Part shown: positions 33,352 to 42,489 of the stretch, piece by piece
Layout of the letters: each line of letters opens with the position of its first letter
Position numbering within the stretch: the first letter of the stretch is position 1
Assembly (NCBI RefSeq): GCF_016806125.1
Contig: NZ_CP047168.1
Location: 62,001 to 126,000 of the forward strand
Reading direction: 5' to 3'
DNA length: 64,000 nucleotides
Source: Ponticoccus alexandrii
GTDB taxonomy: Bacteria; Pseudomonadota; Alphaproteobacteria; Rhodobacterales; Rhodobacteraceae
Notes under the pieces: generated by a model
Told to the model about the DNA's origin: nothing
What the model saw: the letters and a program-made list of their open reading frames with translations, nothing else
Databases searched by the model: none
Position numbers and translations under genes: made by a program

Positions 33352-34221
33352 ATGGCCTCCACACCCGATATCACTCCGCAAGGCGCCACTGCTTCCTGCC
33401 TGTCGTGGCTGCGCCGCGATCTGCGGGCCGCGCTGTGCCTCGGCTATCTGCTGGCGCTGGTCATCGCATCGGTCGCAGCCCCGCTCATCGCCCAGCATTC
33501 TCCGATCGAGCAGTCCATGGACATGCTCGCGCCGCCCTCGGGCGCGCACTTGCTTGGAACCGACGATCTGGGGCGCGATGTCTTCGCCCGCATGGTCTAT
33601 GGCGCCCCGATGAGCCTTTACGCCAGCATGGTCGCCGTGGGCGTGGGGCTGGCGCTGGGACTGCCGACCGGCATGCTGGCTGGCTATCTGGGGGGCCGGG
33701 TCGATACGGTCATCAGCCGGATCATCGACACGCTGATGGCCTTTCCTGGGATCATTCTGGCCGTCGCCGTCACCGGGGCGCTTGGTATCGGGCTGACCAA
33801 CGCGATGATCGCGGTGGGCATCGTCTTTGCCCCGAACATCGCCCGCCTGATCCGCATCCAGACCATCGTGGTCAAGAACGAGCTTTACGTCGATGCGGCG
33901 CGCAGCTTCGGGATGCCGGTGCGCGGCATTATCCTACGCCATATCGTGCCAAATGCCATCCAGCCGATCATTGTTCAGGTGACGGTGATGCTGGCGGGGG
34001 CGCTGCTGGCCGAGGCAAGCCTAAGTTTTCTGGGGCTTGGGGTGCAGCCGCCTTGGCCAAGCTGGGGTCAGATGCTGGCCCGCGGCTACACCTACATGGA
34101 GATCGCGCCCGAACAGATGTACGCGCCGGGCATCGCGATCCTGCTCACCGCCCTAGCCTATAACGGCCTTGGCGAATCCCTGCGCACGCGGCTCGACCCG
34201 ACCAGCCGCAGCCGGCGCTGA
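33352..34221 (+). CDS. ABC transporter permease (DppC-like)
   Basis: 289 aa, about six helices. DppC-type features: PSGAHLLGTDDLGRDVFARMVYGAPMSL in pieces near residue 60, MAFPGIILAVAVTGALGIGL, and the EAA loop YVDAARSFGMPVRGIILRHIVPNAIQPI. The end SFLGLGVQPPWPSWGQMLARGYTYM is conserved in the family. It is the last transport gene; two dehydrogenase genes follow in the same operon. Confidence 0.92.
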   Translation: MASTPDITPQGATASCLSWLRRDLRAALCLGYLLALVIASVAAPLIAQHSPIEQSMDMLAPPSGAHLLGTDDLGRDVFARMVYGAPMSLYASMVAVGVGLALGLPTGMLAGYLGGRVDTVISRIIDTLMAFPGIILAVAVTGALGIGLTNAMIAVGIVFAPNIARLIRIQTIVVKNELYVDAARSFGMPVRGIILRHIVPNAIQPIIVQVTVMLAGALLAEASLSFLGLGVQPPWPSWGQMLARGYTYMEIAPEQMYAPGIAILLTALAYNGLGESLRTRLDPTSRSRR

Positions 34222-34248
34222 ACACCTCTCGACACAAGGAATAGAAAC

Positions 34249-35121
34249 ATGAAGATCGGATTTATCGGCTTGGGAGTCATGGGCGCGCATATGGCCCGGC
34301 ATCTTGTCGCAGCCGGGCATGACGTGACCGTTTACAACAGAACCGCCGCCAAGGCGGAGGCTTGGGTGAACGACAATGGCGGGCGGTCTGCCGCCACGCC
34401 CGGATCCCTTGCCGAAGGGCAGGACATTGTCATGGCCTGCGTGGGCAACGATGCCGACCTGCTGGACGTGACCACCGGCCCGCACGGCGCCTTTGGCGCC
34501 ATGGCCTCCGGCACCGTCTTTGTCGATCACACCACCGCCTCGGCGGATGTGGCGCGCCGTCTGCAGGCCGAGGCTGCGGAACGCGGCATCGGCTTTGTCG
34601 ATGCGCCGGTCTCCGGGGGCGAGGCCGGGGCGCGGGACGGGGTGCTGACGGTGATGTGTGGCGGCGATCAGGCCGATTATGACCGAGCGGATCCGGCTAT
34701 TGCCGCCTTTGCACGGGCCTGTCGGCTGATGGGTCCATCCGGCGCGGGGCAGCTGACGAAGATGGCCAACCAGATCTGCATTGCCGGGCTGGTGCAGGCG
34801 CTGTCAGAGGGCATCCATTTCTCGCAATCTGCCGGGCTCGATGTCGACGCGATGCTCGACGTGGTGTCCAAGGGCGCCGCAGGCTCGTGGCAGATGCAGA
34901 ACCGTGGCGCCACGATGAACCGCGGGGAATTCGACTTCGGCTTTGCGGTGCGGTTGATGCGCAAGGATCTGGGCATTTGCCTGTCGGAGGCCCGCCGCAA
35001 CGGCGCCACCTTGCCGATCACGGCCATTGTCGACCAGTTCTATTCCGACGTAGAAGCGGCGGGGGGGGGGCATCTGGACACCTCCAGCCTGCTGACCCGC
35101 CTGACGCAGAGCAGAGGCTGA
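34249..35121 (+). CDS. NAD(P)-dependent beta-hydroxyacid dehydrogenase (HIBADH/GarR family)
   Basis: 290 aa. Rossmann motif GFIGLGVMGAHMA (4-16), substrate motif DAPVSGGEAGARDG and catalytic K171 in GQLTKMANQ, the position known for this family. Members include tartronate semialdehyde reductase (GarR) and 3-hydroxyisobutyrate dehydrogenase. If the HpcH aldolase upstream in the window makes tartronate semialdehyde, this enzyme could reduce it to glycerate; that link is inference. The gene has a homopolymeric G9 run (35062-35070), so frame integrity there depends on sequencing accuracy. Confidence 0.88.
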   Translation: MKIGFIGLGVMGAHMARHLVAAGHDVTVYNRTAAKAEAWVNDNGGRSAATPGSLAEGQDIVMACVGNDADLLDVTTGPHGAFGAMASGTVFVDHTTASADVARRLQAEAAERGIGFVDAPVSGGEAGARDGVLTVMCGGDQADYDRADPAIAAFARACRLMGPSGAGQLTKMANQICIAGLVQALSEGIHFSQSAGLDVDAMLDVVSKGAAGSWQMQNRGATMNRGEFDFGFAVRLMRKDLGICLSEARRNGATLPITAIVDQFYSDVEAAGGGHLDTSSLLTRLTQSRG

Positions 35122-35125
35122 GCGC

Positions 35126-36097
35126 ATGAGAATTGTCGCCACAAGCCCGCTCCATCCCGAGGCCGAGGAACTTCTGCGGCAGACGCATGACTATGTTGCG
35201 GCCCCGGATCCGCGCCCCGAAACCCTGCGCGACTGGATCGGGGAAGCGGACGGGATCATCGTGCGCAGCAAGCTGCCGCCGAACATCTTTGACGCTGCGC
35301 CCCGTCTGAAGGCCTGCGTCCGTCACGGTGTCGGGCTTGATTTCATCCCGGTTGACGCAGCCACGGCCAAGGGCATCCCGGTCGCCAACCTGCTGGAGGC
35401 CAACCGGCAGGGCGTTGTCGAATATGTGGTCGGAGCCGCGCTGTCGCTGGCACGGGATTTCACCGGGCTGGACCGGCGCCTGCGGCGCGACGGCTGGCAG
35501 GCGCGCGACAGCTATCATGGTGTCGAGCTTGCGGGGCGCACGCTTGGGGTTGTCGGCTGCGGACGGATCGGACGCGGCGTGGCCGACGCTATGCGCGCCG
35601 CCTTCGGTATGCGGGTGATCGGCTATGACACGGCGCCGCCGCGCCCCGTCGACACGATCGAGCAAGTGAGCCTGAGCGCAGTTTTCGAACAGGCCGATGT
35701 CATCACCCTACATCTACCCTCCACCGCAGAGACGCGCGATCTGATCGGTGCGGATCTGCTGTCGCGGATGCGACCGGGGGCGCTACTTGTCAACGCGGCG
35801 CGCGGCGATCTTGTGGACGAGGCGGCGCTGGTCGCAGGTCTGGCGCAGGGACGTCCCGCCGCAGCGGCGATCGACGTGTTCCGTACCGAACCGCCCGAGG
35901 CGGATCATCCGTTCCTGACCGAGCCCAACCTGCTGCTAACACCGCATATCGCGGGTGGCACGCAGGAAAGCCTGCTGCGGATGAGCCTGCAATCCGTAGA
36001 GGCCATGCAAAAGATCCTGCAGGGGCAGCGTCCGGACTCGCTCGTCAATCCCAGCGTCTGGGACCAGCATCTGACAAGGCTGGGCGCTGAAACCTGA
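35126..36097 (+). CDS. D-2-hydroxyacid dehydrogenase
   Basis: 323 aa with the NAD-binding motif VVGCGRIGRGVA and the catalytic set R226 (NAARGDLVDE), a Glu in FRTEPPE and H274 (LTPHIAGG). Such enzymes interconvert 2-oxo and D-2-hydroxy acids; phosphoglycerate, hydroxypyruvate and glyoxylate reductases belong here. Next to the GarR-type gene, a hydroxypyruvate or related 2-oxo-acid substrate is reasonable. It is the last gene of the operon; 20 bp after its stop the IS graveyard begins, so a longer operon may have been cut. Confidence 0.88.
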   Translation: MRIVATSPLHPEAEELLRQTHDYVAAPDPRPETLRDWIGEADGIIVRSKLPPNIFDAAPRLKACVRHGVGLDFIPVDAATAKGIPVANLLEANRQGVVEYVVGAALSLARDFTGLDRRLRRDGWQARDSYHGVELAGRTLGVVGCGRIGRGVADAMRAAFGMRVIGYDTAPPRPVDTIEQVSLSAVFEQADVITLHLPSTAETRDLIGADLLSRMRPGALLVNAARGDLVDEAALVAGLAQGRPAAAAIDVFRTEPPEADHPFLTEPNLLLTPHIAGGTQESLLRMSLQSVEAMQKILQGQRPDSLVNPSVWDQHLTRLGAET

Positions 36098-36117
36098 CCG
36101 GATTCCCCCGTAGGCGC

Positions 36118-36253
36118 TAGGTGTTCAGTCCCGGCATCTGGTGGATCGGGTTCAAGATGAATCTGTCCGGCTCTGAAGTCCAGATTTTGCAGATGTACTC
36201 GTAGGGTGTGAGCCCGTTGAGGGTCTTGAGCCGGCGCGCGAAGTTGTATGCTG
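36118..36253 (-). pseudogene. IS481-family end with transposase C-terminus
   Basis: The element end TAGGTGTTCAGTCCCGG starts at 36118, followed inward by codons for [24 protein letters not shown] and the tail [15 protein letters not shown], as in the copy at 59141. It breaks off at 36253 where an IS3-family end begins. Confidence 0.8.
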
Positions 36254-36508
36254 TGAACCGCCCCGGGTTTGCCGGAGGCTCCCACTCTTGAGTAGGATGG
36301 AGCATCATGAGCAAGACCACGAACAAGTTTTCCCCCGAAGTGCGTGAGCGCGCCGTGCGGATGGTTCTCGACAACGAGAGGCAGCACGGATCTCGCTGGC
36401 AGGCGATCAGGTCGATCGCAGCGAAGATCGGCTGCTCGGCGAACACGCCGAACGACTGGGTCAAGAAGGCTGAGGTCGACAGCGGCAAACGCGCAGGCAT
36501 ATCCCTAG
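36254..36508 (+). pseudogene. IS3-family OrfA, truncated
   Basis: A left end TGAACCGCCCCGGG (36254) is followed by OrfA from ATG 36307: [53 protein letters not shown]. This is the helix-turn-helix part of an IS3-type OrfA of about 100 residues. At 36505-36508 an IS5-family element starts and OrfB is absent, so the copy cannot transpose by itself. Confidence 0.8.
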
Positions 36509-36527
36509 GTTCAGGACTCGTTCTCTC

Positions 36528-37333
36528 TCAAAGCCAGAGGATTACGGTCGCAGCGAGTGCTATTGCTGAGAAGAAGGTTTGTGGGCAGCGATCATAACGG
36601 GTTGCAACCCTCCTCCAGTCCTTGAGCCTGTCGAACATGATCTCGATCCGGTTGCGCCGTTTGTATCTGCGCTTGTCGTACCTGACCGGCGTCTTGCGTT
36701 TCTTCCGGCCCGGGATGCAAGGACGTATCTTCTTGTCCTGCAAGGCTTCTCTAAACCAATCGGCATCATAGCCACGATCTCCGAGCAGCCATTTCACCTT
36801 GGGCAACCCGCTGACCAAGGCGCGCGCCCCGATGTAATCGCTGACGGGTCCGGCAGTCAGGAAGAGGTCGATGGGTCGGCCCTGGCTGTCGCAGATGGCG
36901 TGCAGCTTCGTATTCCGTTTTCGGGCGAAACGGTCCCCCGGACCGTTTCTTAATCCCTCAAACCCTTTGGTTCGGCCAATCAGACGCCCACGCCCCCTTT
37001 TTTGACGCCCAGGCTGGACGCCGTACGGTGGGCCTTCAAATGCGTTGCGTCGATCATCACGGTCGTCTCCTCGCCGTGCTCGGCCGCCAACCCCGCCATG
37101 ATGCGGGCGAAGACGCCCTTATCGCTCCATCGTTTCCAACGGTTGTAGTGCGTCTTGTGCGGGCCGTATTCCCTTGGCGCATCTCGCCATCGCAAGCCAT
37201 TGCGATTGATGAAGATAATCCCGCTCAGGACGCGCCGGTCATCAACCCTGGGCTTGCCGTGCGACTTGGGGAAGTAAGGCTCCAGACGCGCCATCTGCGC
37301 ATCGCTCAACCAGAAAAGATCAGACATGTTCAC
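36528..37333 (-). pseudogene. IS5-family transposase in two frames
   Basis: The N-terminal part from ATG 37333 (MSDLFWLSDAQMARLEPYFP, MIDATHLKAHRTASSLGVKKGG) ends at a TGA just after a T6 run (36998-37003, AAAAAAG in the gene). The other frame continues RLIGRTKG, NTKLHAICDSQGRPID, WLLGDRGYDADWFREAL and KRRYKRRNRIEIMF. IS427-group elements often use a -1 frameshift at such a run, so the break may be programmed. However, codons for FEGLRNGPGDRFARKR with an internal palindrome stand where relatives read about two residues, so activity is doubtful. Confidence 0.7.
36927..36949. repeat. small palindrome inserted in the IS5 transposase
   Basis: GAAACGGTCC-CCC-GGACCGTTTC, perfect 10-bp arms, inside codons not found in related transposases. 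It looks like a short palindromic repeat element that inserted without breaking the frame. Confidence 0.55.
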
Positions 37334-37393
37334 CGCTCGTTTTCGAACGGTGAATCACGCTCGCCCAACCAAATCAATGGGGCCTGACCCTAG

Positions 37394-37642
37394 GACGCTG
37401 ACGGGTTCAGAGAAGCGTTGCAGGACAAGGGGGTACGCGCCTGCATCCAAGGCCGGAAGAAACGCAAGACGCCGGTCAAATATGACAAGCGGAGATACAA
37501 GCGGCGCAACCGCATCGAGATCATGTTCGGCAGGCTCAAGGACAGGAGGTGCGTCGCGACCCGCCATGACCGATGCCCCAAGGTGTTCCTCTCAGCCATC
37601 GCCCTCGCGGCTCTCGTCATTTACTGGTTATGAATCCTGACC
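37394..37642 (+). pseudogene. second IS5-family transposase, C-terminal fragment
   Basis: Codons for DADGFREALQDKGVRACIQG, KRKTPVKYDKRRYKRRNRIEIMFGRLKD and SAIALAALVIYWL, stop at 37633, then an IS end (...CCTGACCC before CTAG at 37643-37646). Only the last 80 residues survive; the 5' part was replaced by the neighbouring IS5 copy. It abuts the dnaE2 stop codon, which lies in that CTAG. Confidence 0.75.
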
Positions 37643-40600
37643 CTAGTGAAAATCCCGGCTCGGGAACAGCTTCTTAGCCTGTTCGCGCGGATGTCGGGCG
37701 GTTGAACTGCTACCGCCACGCACGGGCTGGCGCGCTCCTCCAACCTGGAGATCGCCGGCATCCGCAGCTGGCCGGCCAAGGCTTGAAAGCATCGGCGAGA
37801 GATCCTCGATCCGCTCGGCAATCACATGAACGACCTGTCCTTCGCGTTCGATCCTGCCGGTAACGCGCAGGAGCCGCCCGGTGATCACCGCCTTGCGGAA
37901 GGCCTCGTAGACCCGGCTCCACACCACCACGTTGGATACGCCGGTCTCATCCTCCAGCGTCAGGAAGATCACGCCCGAGGCCGTACCGGGCCGCTGCCGC
38001 GTGATCACGAGACCGGTTACTGTGATGCGCCCTGTGGCCCGATCCAGCCGTTCATGCGGCAGGCTTTCCGGCAGGCGCGGCCGCAGCAGTTCCATCGGAT
38101 GGGCGCGCAGGGAGAGCCGAAGCGCCAGATAATCCTCGATCACCTCCTGGCCCAGCGTCATCGCCGGCAGCGCAACTTCCGGTTCCGCTCCACCTTCACC
38201 GTCAGCGCCGAAGAGGGGCAGGGGCTTTGGCCCTCGCAATGCCCGGGCGGCCCAGAGCGCATCGCGCCGATTGAGACCGAGCGAGGCGAAGGCATCCCCT
38301 TCTGCCAGCCGTTCCAACGCGTCTGGCCTGACCCCGGCCCGGCGCCAGAGGCTCTCTACATCGGGGTAGCCATTGCCGCGAGCGGCCTCGATCCAGATTG
38401 CATCCTCCTCCCGCATCCCCTTAATCTGTCGGAACCCGAGCCGCAGCGCCAGCGCTCCGTCGCCGCGCGGCTCCAGAGTGCAATCCCAGGCGGAATGATT
38501 GACCGAGACGGCCCGGATCTCGACGCCGTGCTCACGCGCGTCGCGGACGAGTTGCGCCGGGGCATAGAAACCCATCGGCTGGCTGTTCAGCAGGGCGCAG
38601 GTGAAGACCGCAGGATGATGGCGCTTTAGCCAGGCCGAGATATAGACCAGCCGCGCAAAGCTCGCCGCATGGCTTTCGGGGAAGCCATAGCTGCCGAAGC
38701 CCTCGATCTGGGCGAAGCAACGCTCTGCGAACCCCGCCTCGTAGCCGCGGGCCAACATGCCCGAGATGAACCGTTCGCGGAACGCGCCGATCGTGCCCAT
38801 CCGCTTGAAGGTTGCGAGCGAGCGGCGGAGCCGGTCGGCCTCGGCCGCCGAAAAGCCAGCAGCGACTACCGCGATCTGCATCGCCTGTTCCTGGAAAAGC
38901 GGGACGCCATAGGTGCGCCCCAGCACCTCCATCATGGCGGGGCCAAGGTCTTCGACCGGCTCCTTGCCCTGACGGCGGTTGATGAAGGGATGAACCATAC
39001 CGCCTTGGATCGGGCCGGGGCGGATGATCGCGACTTCGCAGACCAGATCGTAGAATTTTCGCGGCTGCATGCGGGGCAGGAAGTTGAGCTGGGCCCGGCT
39101 CTCGACCTGAAAGACCCCGACCGCATCGGCCTTGCAGAGCATCTCATAGACCACCGGATCCTCGGGCGGGACATTGGCGAGGGTCAGATTCAGGTGACGG
39201 TGATCCTCCAGCAGCCCAAAGGCCTTGCGGATGCAGGTCAGCATGCCAAGCGCCAGGACATCGACCTTCAGGAGCCCGAGCGCGTTGATATCGTCCTTGT
39301 CCCACTCGATAACCGTGCGATCCTCCATCGCGGCGTTCTCGATGGGGCAGAGCTCGTCGAGTCGACCATGGGTGATGACGAAGCCGCCGACATGCTGGCT
39401 CAGATGCCGGGGGAAGCCGATGATCTCGCCGATCAACTTCGCCGCCAGCGCCACGCGCCCGTCCGCCGGATCGATCCCGGCGTCGCGCATCCGATCTTCC
39501 CCCGGTGCGCTGGACGACCAGCCCCAGATCTGCTCCGAGAGCCGGGCGATCACGTCCTGGCTCAACCCCATCACCTTGCCGACCTCGCGGATTGCGGCGC
39601 GTGAACGGAAATGGATGACGGTCGCGGTCAGCCCGGCGCGATGGCGCCCATACTGCTCGTAGATCCATTGGATCACTTCCTCGCGCCGCTCGTGCTCGAA
39701 ATCCACGTCGATATCCGGCGGCTCGCCGCGTTCCTTCGAGATGAAGCGCTCGAAGATCAGAGTGATGCTCTCGGGAGGCACCTCGGTCACACCGAGCAAA
39801 TAGCAGACGACCGAATTGGCGGCCGACCCGCGGCCCTGGCAGAGAATGCCCTTCGAGCGCGCGAACGCCACGATATCATGGACCGTCAGAAAATACGGCG
39901 CATAGCCCATCTCGCCGATGAGCTTCAGTTCCTTGTCGACCCGCGTGACGATCCGGGCCGGCGGCCCCTCGGGGTAGCGCCAATGCAGCCCCTCCCGCGA
40001 CAATCGTTCGAGCCGGGCCTGCGCGGGTTCGCCGTCCCGCGCCTCATCGGGATATTGATAGCGCAGATCGTCCAGCCGGAAGGCGCAGCGGTCGGCGATC
40101 TCCAGTGTCCGCCGGATCGCCGCCGGATAGCGATGGAACATCCGCGCCATTTCGCTCGGGGATTTGAGCCGGTGTTCGCCATTGGTCAGCCGGCGCTCGC
40201 CAATCGTGTCGATCATGCAGCCCTCGCGCAGGCAGGTCAGGACATCGGCGAGCGGACGTCTGGACGAGCGATGCATCATCACCTCGCCAAGGGCCACGAG
40301 CGGCAGGCCGGTGTCGTGGGCGATCCGGGCCAGCTGGTCGAGGCGGGTTGGGTCGCGCCCGTCATAGTGCGGTGCCGCCCCGAGAAAGCACTGGCCGGGG
40401 AAGGTGCGCAGCATGTGCCGCAGGTCGCCGACAGACGCCCGGGCCGGGTGCTCCATCGGGTCAGGCGGCAGCGCGATCAGCACCATGCCCTGACCCCAAT
40501 CCAGCAGATCCTTGCGCGTCAGATGACATTCCCCTTTTGTGGCCCGCCGCTTGCCGAGGGACAGGAGCCGGGTCAGCCGCGACCAGGCTGCGATATCCGT

Positions 40601-40993
40601 GGGCAAGGCGAGCCAATCGACCGAGCTGTCGGTCAGCACGATCCGGGTGCCGGGGATCAGCTTCGGCAACACCATGTCCGGCGGAATCCGGGGCCCATCG
40701 CCTGCCGGCATGTGCTGCATCGTCTGGCGGCTGGAATGATCGGTCACCTGCCGGGATCGGATCGCCGGACCGGCCTCGGCTCCCTCGCACGCTGCACGGA
40801 CCTCCTCGCACAGTCGTGCCAGCTCTTTCAGGGCGGAGAAAGCTCGCACCACGCCCGCCACCGAGTTGCGGTCGGTGATCGCGATGGCCTTCAGGCCCAA
40901 CTCGGCGGCCCGCGTAACCAACTCTTCCGGATGCGAAGCCCCGGTCAGGAAGGTGAAATTGCTCGTCACGCAGAGCTCCGCATAACCGGTCAT
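37643..40993 (-). CDS. dnaE2: error-prone DNA polymerase DnaE2 (ImuC)
   Basis: 1116 aa, the translesion C-family polymerase. The N-terminal PHP domain starts YAELCVTSNFTFLTGASHPEEL in pieces; the polymerase core has GRGSAANSVVCYLLGV and the catalytic acidic motif PDIDVDFEHERREEV, then FQEQAMQIAVVAAGFS and a C-terminal OB domain (ITVTGLVITRQRPGTASGVIF in pieces). It ends SRDFH. ATG 40993 overlaps the imuB stop (ATGA), so the in-frame extension upstream is excluded. DnaE2 acts with ImuA/ImuB and the beta clamp in SOS mutagenesis. The TAG stop coincides with the CTAG at which an IS5 copy begins, so the insertion touched but did not cut the gene. Confidence 0.95.
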   Translation of the reverse strand: MTGYAELCVTSNFTFLTGASHPEELVTRAAELGLKAIAITDRNSVAGVVRAFSALKELARLCEEVRAACEGAEAGPAIRSRQVTDHSSRQTMQHMPAGDGPRIPPDMVLPKLIPGTRIVLTDSSVDWLALPTDIAAWSRLTRLLSLGKRRATKGECHLTRKDLLDWGQGMVLIALPPDPMEHPARASVGDLRHMLRTFPGQCFLGAAPHYDGRDPTRLDQLARIAHDTGLPLVALGEVMMHRSSRRPLADVLTCLREGCMIDTIGERRLTNGEHRLKSPSEMARMFHRYPAAIRRTLEIADRCAFRLDDLRYQYPDEARDGEPAQARLERLSREGLHWRYPEGPPARIVTRVDKELKLIGEMGYAPYFLTVHDIVAFARSKGILCQGRGSAANSVVCYLLGVTEVPPESITLIFERFISKERGEPPDIDVDFEHERREEVIQWIYEQYGRHRAGLTATVIHFRSRAAIREVGKVMGLSQDVIARLSEQIWGWSSSAPGEDRMRDAGIDPADGRVALAAKLIGEIIGFPRHLSQHVGGFVITHGRLDELCPIENAAMEDRTVIEWDKDDINALGLLKVDVLALGMLTCIRKAFGLLEDHRHLNLTLANVPPEDPVVYEMLCKADAVGVFQVESRAQLNFLPRMQPRKFYDLVCEVAIIRPGPIQGGMVHPFINRRQGKEPVEDLGPAMMEVLGRTYGVPLFQEQAMQIAVVAAGFSAAEADRLRRSLATFKRMGTIGAFRERFISGMLARGYEAGFAERCFAQIEGFGSYGFPESHAASFARLVYISAWLKRHHPAVFTCALLNSQPMGFYAPAQLVRDAREHGVEIRAVSVNHSAWDCTLEPRGDGALALRLGFRQIKGMREEDAIWIEAARGNGYPDVESLWRRAGVRPDALERLAEGDAFASLGLNRRDALWAARALRGPKPLPLFGADGEGGAEPEVALPAMTLGQEVIEDYLALRLSLRAHPMELLRPRLPESLPHERLDRATGRITVTGLVITRQRPGTASGVIFLTLEDETGVSNVVVWSRVYEAFRKAVITGRLLRVTGRIEREGQVVHVIAERIEDLSPMLSSLGRPAADAGDLQVGGARQPVRGGSSSTARHPREQAKKLFPSRDFH

Positions 40994-42489
40994 GCGAACT
41001 CTCCCTGCGCGAACCAGCTCTGCGCGGGCCACGCCGGCGCCTGTGGCGTGTGGTAGAGCCAGAGCCGTGCGCCCTCGCGGGTCTCCACCCGCCAGTAGTC
41101 GCGCAGGCCCGAGCGCCACGCCGGATCGTCAAACCACCATTCCGGCGCGATCCGCTCCGGCCCGTCCGCACGCAGGGTGGTGAAAGACATGCGCCGCCAG
41201 GCGAACCGGGCGGGGGGATGGCCGGGCTGGCCCAACCCTTTCGTGGTGACCGGCTCAGGTGGAAAGATGATGATCGGCCGATCCGGTCCACGATGCGGTG
41301 GCGAAGATTCCGCCGCGCTGTAGGCGGCGGGTGTCACGATATAGCTCCGCTCGGGGATCTTGCTGGTGGCAGGCAGGAGCCGCAGAACCCGGTCGAAGCC
41401 CAGCCGGTTGCCGAGCCGTGAAAAGAGATCGGCCAGCGCGTCTTCGCGGGCTATCGTCCGGGGTCCGCCGACCTGTTCGGGTGACAGGTCTTCGGTCACA
41501 TGGGCGACGAGGCGCATCGCCTCGATCCCGAACCCGGCTTCGACCTCCGACACGCCTTTCTTGAAGAGCGCCGCAATGCGCTCGGGATCGCGCATCGGCC
41601 GGGCCAGCCCGATCTCGACCTGCGCGGTTTCCCGGTCGACCCGGTGCAGTTCGAGCCGCAACCGCCGTGCGCCACGATGATGTTGGGCCAGCGTGCAGCA
41701 GAGCCGGTCGAGCAGGCGTGCGAGGCCCGACATGACATCGGCCTCGAGACCGATCGGTTCCGGCATGGTCATCCGCACCCCGAAATACGGCGCGTCCGCC
41801 TCGGGAGAGACCGGCTCCGGCTGAAGGCCGAGCGCCTGATCAAGTCGCAGCACGAGCCCCGAACCGAACCGTCGCGCGAGCGGCGCCCGCGGCAGATCGG
41901 TGAGATCGCCGATCCTGTTCAGCCCCATTCGGGCGAGTCCCTCGGCCACATCGCTCCCGATCCTCAGCGCCGAGACAGGCAGGCTCGCGATACCCTCCTT
42001 CGCCGCGCCCTCTGGCAGGATGCCGCCGCCATGACGTGCCAGCGCCTGGGCCGCGCCACGGGTTTCGGCGATGGCGCTCGAGAGGGTCAGGCCGACCCGT
42101 TCCAACCGCGCATGAAGGTCGCCCCGCATTTCGGCCTCGCCGCCGAAGAGATGCGGCACGCCGGAGATATCGGCGATAAGTCCGTCCGGGCCGTCCCGCG
42201 CCACCATCGGCGAATAACGCCCTGCCCACCGTCTGAGGCCTGCCAGTGCCGCCGCTTCCCGTGCAAGATCGGCGGGCCGGGTGATCAACTCGGGGCAGAT
42301 GGCGCGGGCATCGGCCGCCGCCATGCCCGGGTGCAATCCGCGCGTCTCGGCGGCCGGGTTCAGGCAATGCACATGATCGGCATTCCCTGATCTGTGGATC
42401 AGGGCGAACGGTCCCTCAACGGGACGTTTCCGCAGGCTCGTGTCGCTTGCCAGCCGCGGAAACCGGATGGACAGCAGCCGTCTTGCCAT
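40990..42489 (-). CDS. imuB: Y-family polymerase-like mutasome protein ImuB
   Basis: 499 aa with Y-family polymerase architecture (fingers/palm about 1-240, little-finger region to about 370), but the N-terminus reads RRLLSIRFPRLASDT where active enzymes have a DxD metal motif, and the second acidic motif is also missing. Inactive ImuB proteins link the beta clamp to DnaE2 and ImuA, and this fits. It overlaps dnaE2 by ATGA and imuA by 74 bp. A GTTC-N7-GTTC sequence lies 27 bp upstream of its start, inside imuA. Confidence 0.93.
   Translation of the reverse strand: MARRLLSIRFPRLASDTSLRKRPVEGPFALIHRSGNADHVHCLNPAAETRGLHPGMAAADARAICPELITRPADLAREAAALAGLRRWAGRYSPMVARDGPDGLIADISGVPHLFGGEAEMRGDLHARLERVGLTLSSAIAETRGAAQALARHGGGILPEGAAKEGIASLPVSALRIGSDVAEGLARMGLNRIGDLTDLPRAPLARRFGSGLVLRLDQALGLQPEPVSPEADAPYFGVRMTMPEPIGLEADVMSGLARLLDRLCCTLAQHHRGARRLRLELHRVDRETAQVEIGLARPMRDPERIAALFKKGVSEVEAGFGIEAMRLVAHVTEDLSPEQVGGPRTIAREDALADLFSRLGNRLGFDRVLRLLPATSKIPERSYIVTPAAYSAAESSPPHRGPDRPIIIFPPEPVTTKGLGQPGHPPARFAWRRMSFTTLRADGPERIAPEWWFDDPAWRSGLRDYWRVETREGARLWLYHTPQAPAWPAQSWFAQGEFA

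Larger units (their letters stand above)
36505..37393 (-). mobile_element. IS5-family (IS427-like) insertion sequence
   Basis: About 0.89 kb bounded by CTAG at 36505-36508 and 37390-37393 and by related ends (GGTTCAGGACTC; inward from the right GGGTCAGGCCCC). CTAG is a known target of IS5-type elements and may be the duplicated site. It carries one transposase in two frames and lies between IS3 and a second IS5 remnant. Confidence 0.65.

Noticed and set aside
39611-41056. 481-codon plus-strand open frame opposite dnaE2
   Set aside because: High-GC shadow of dnaE2; the dnaE2 frame contains all polymerase motifs.
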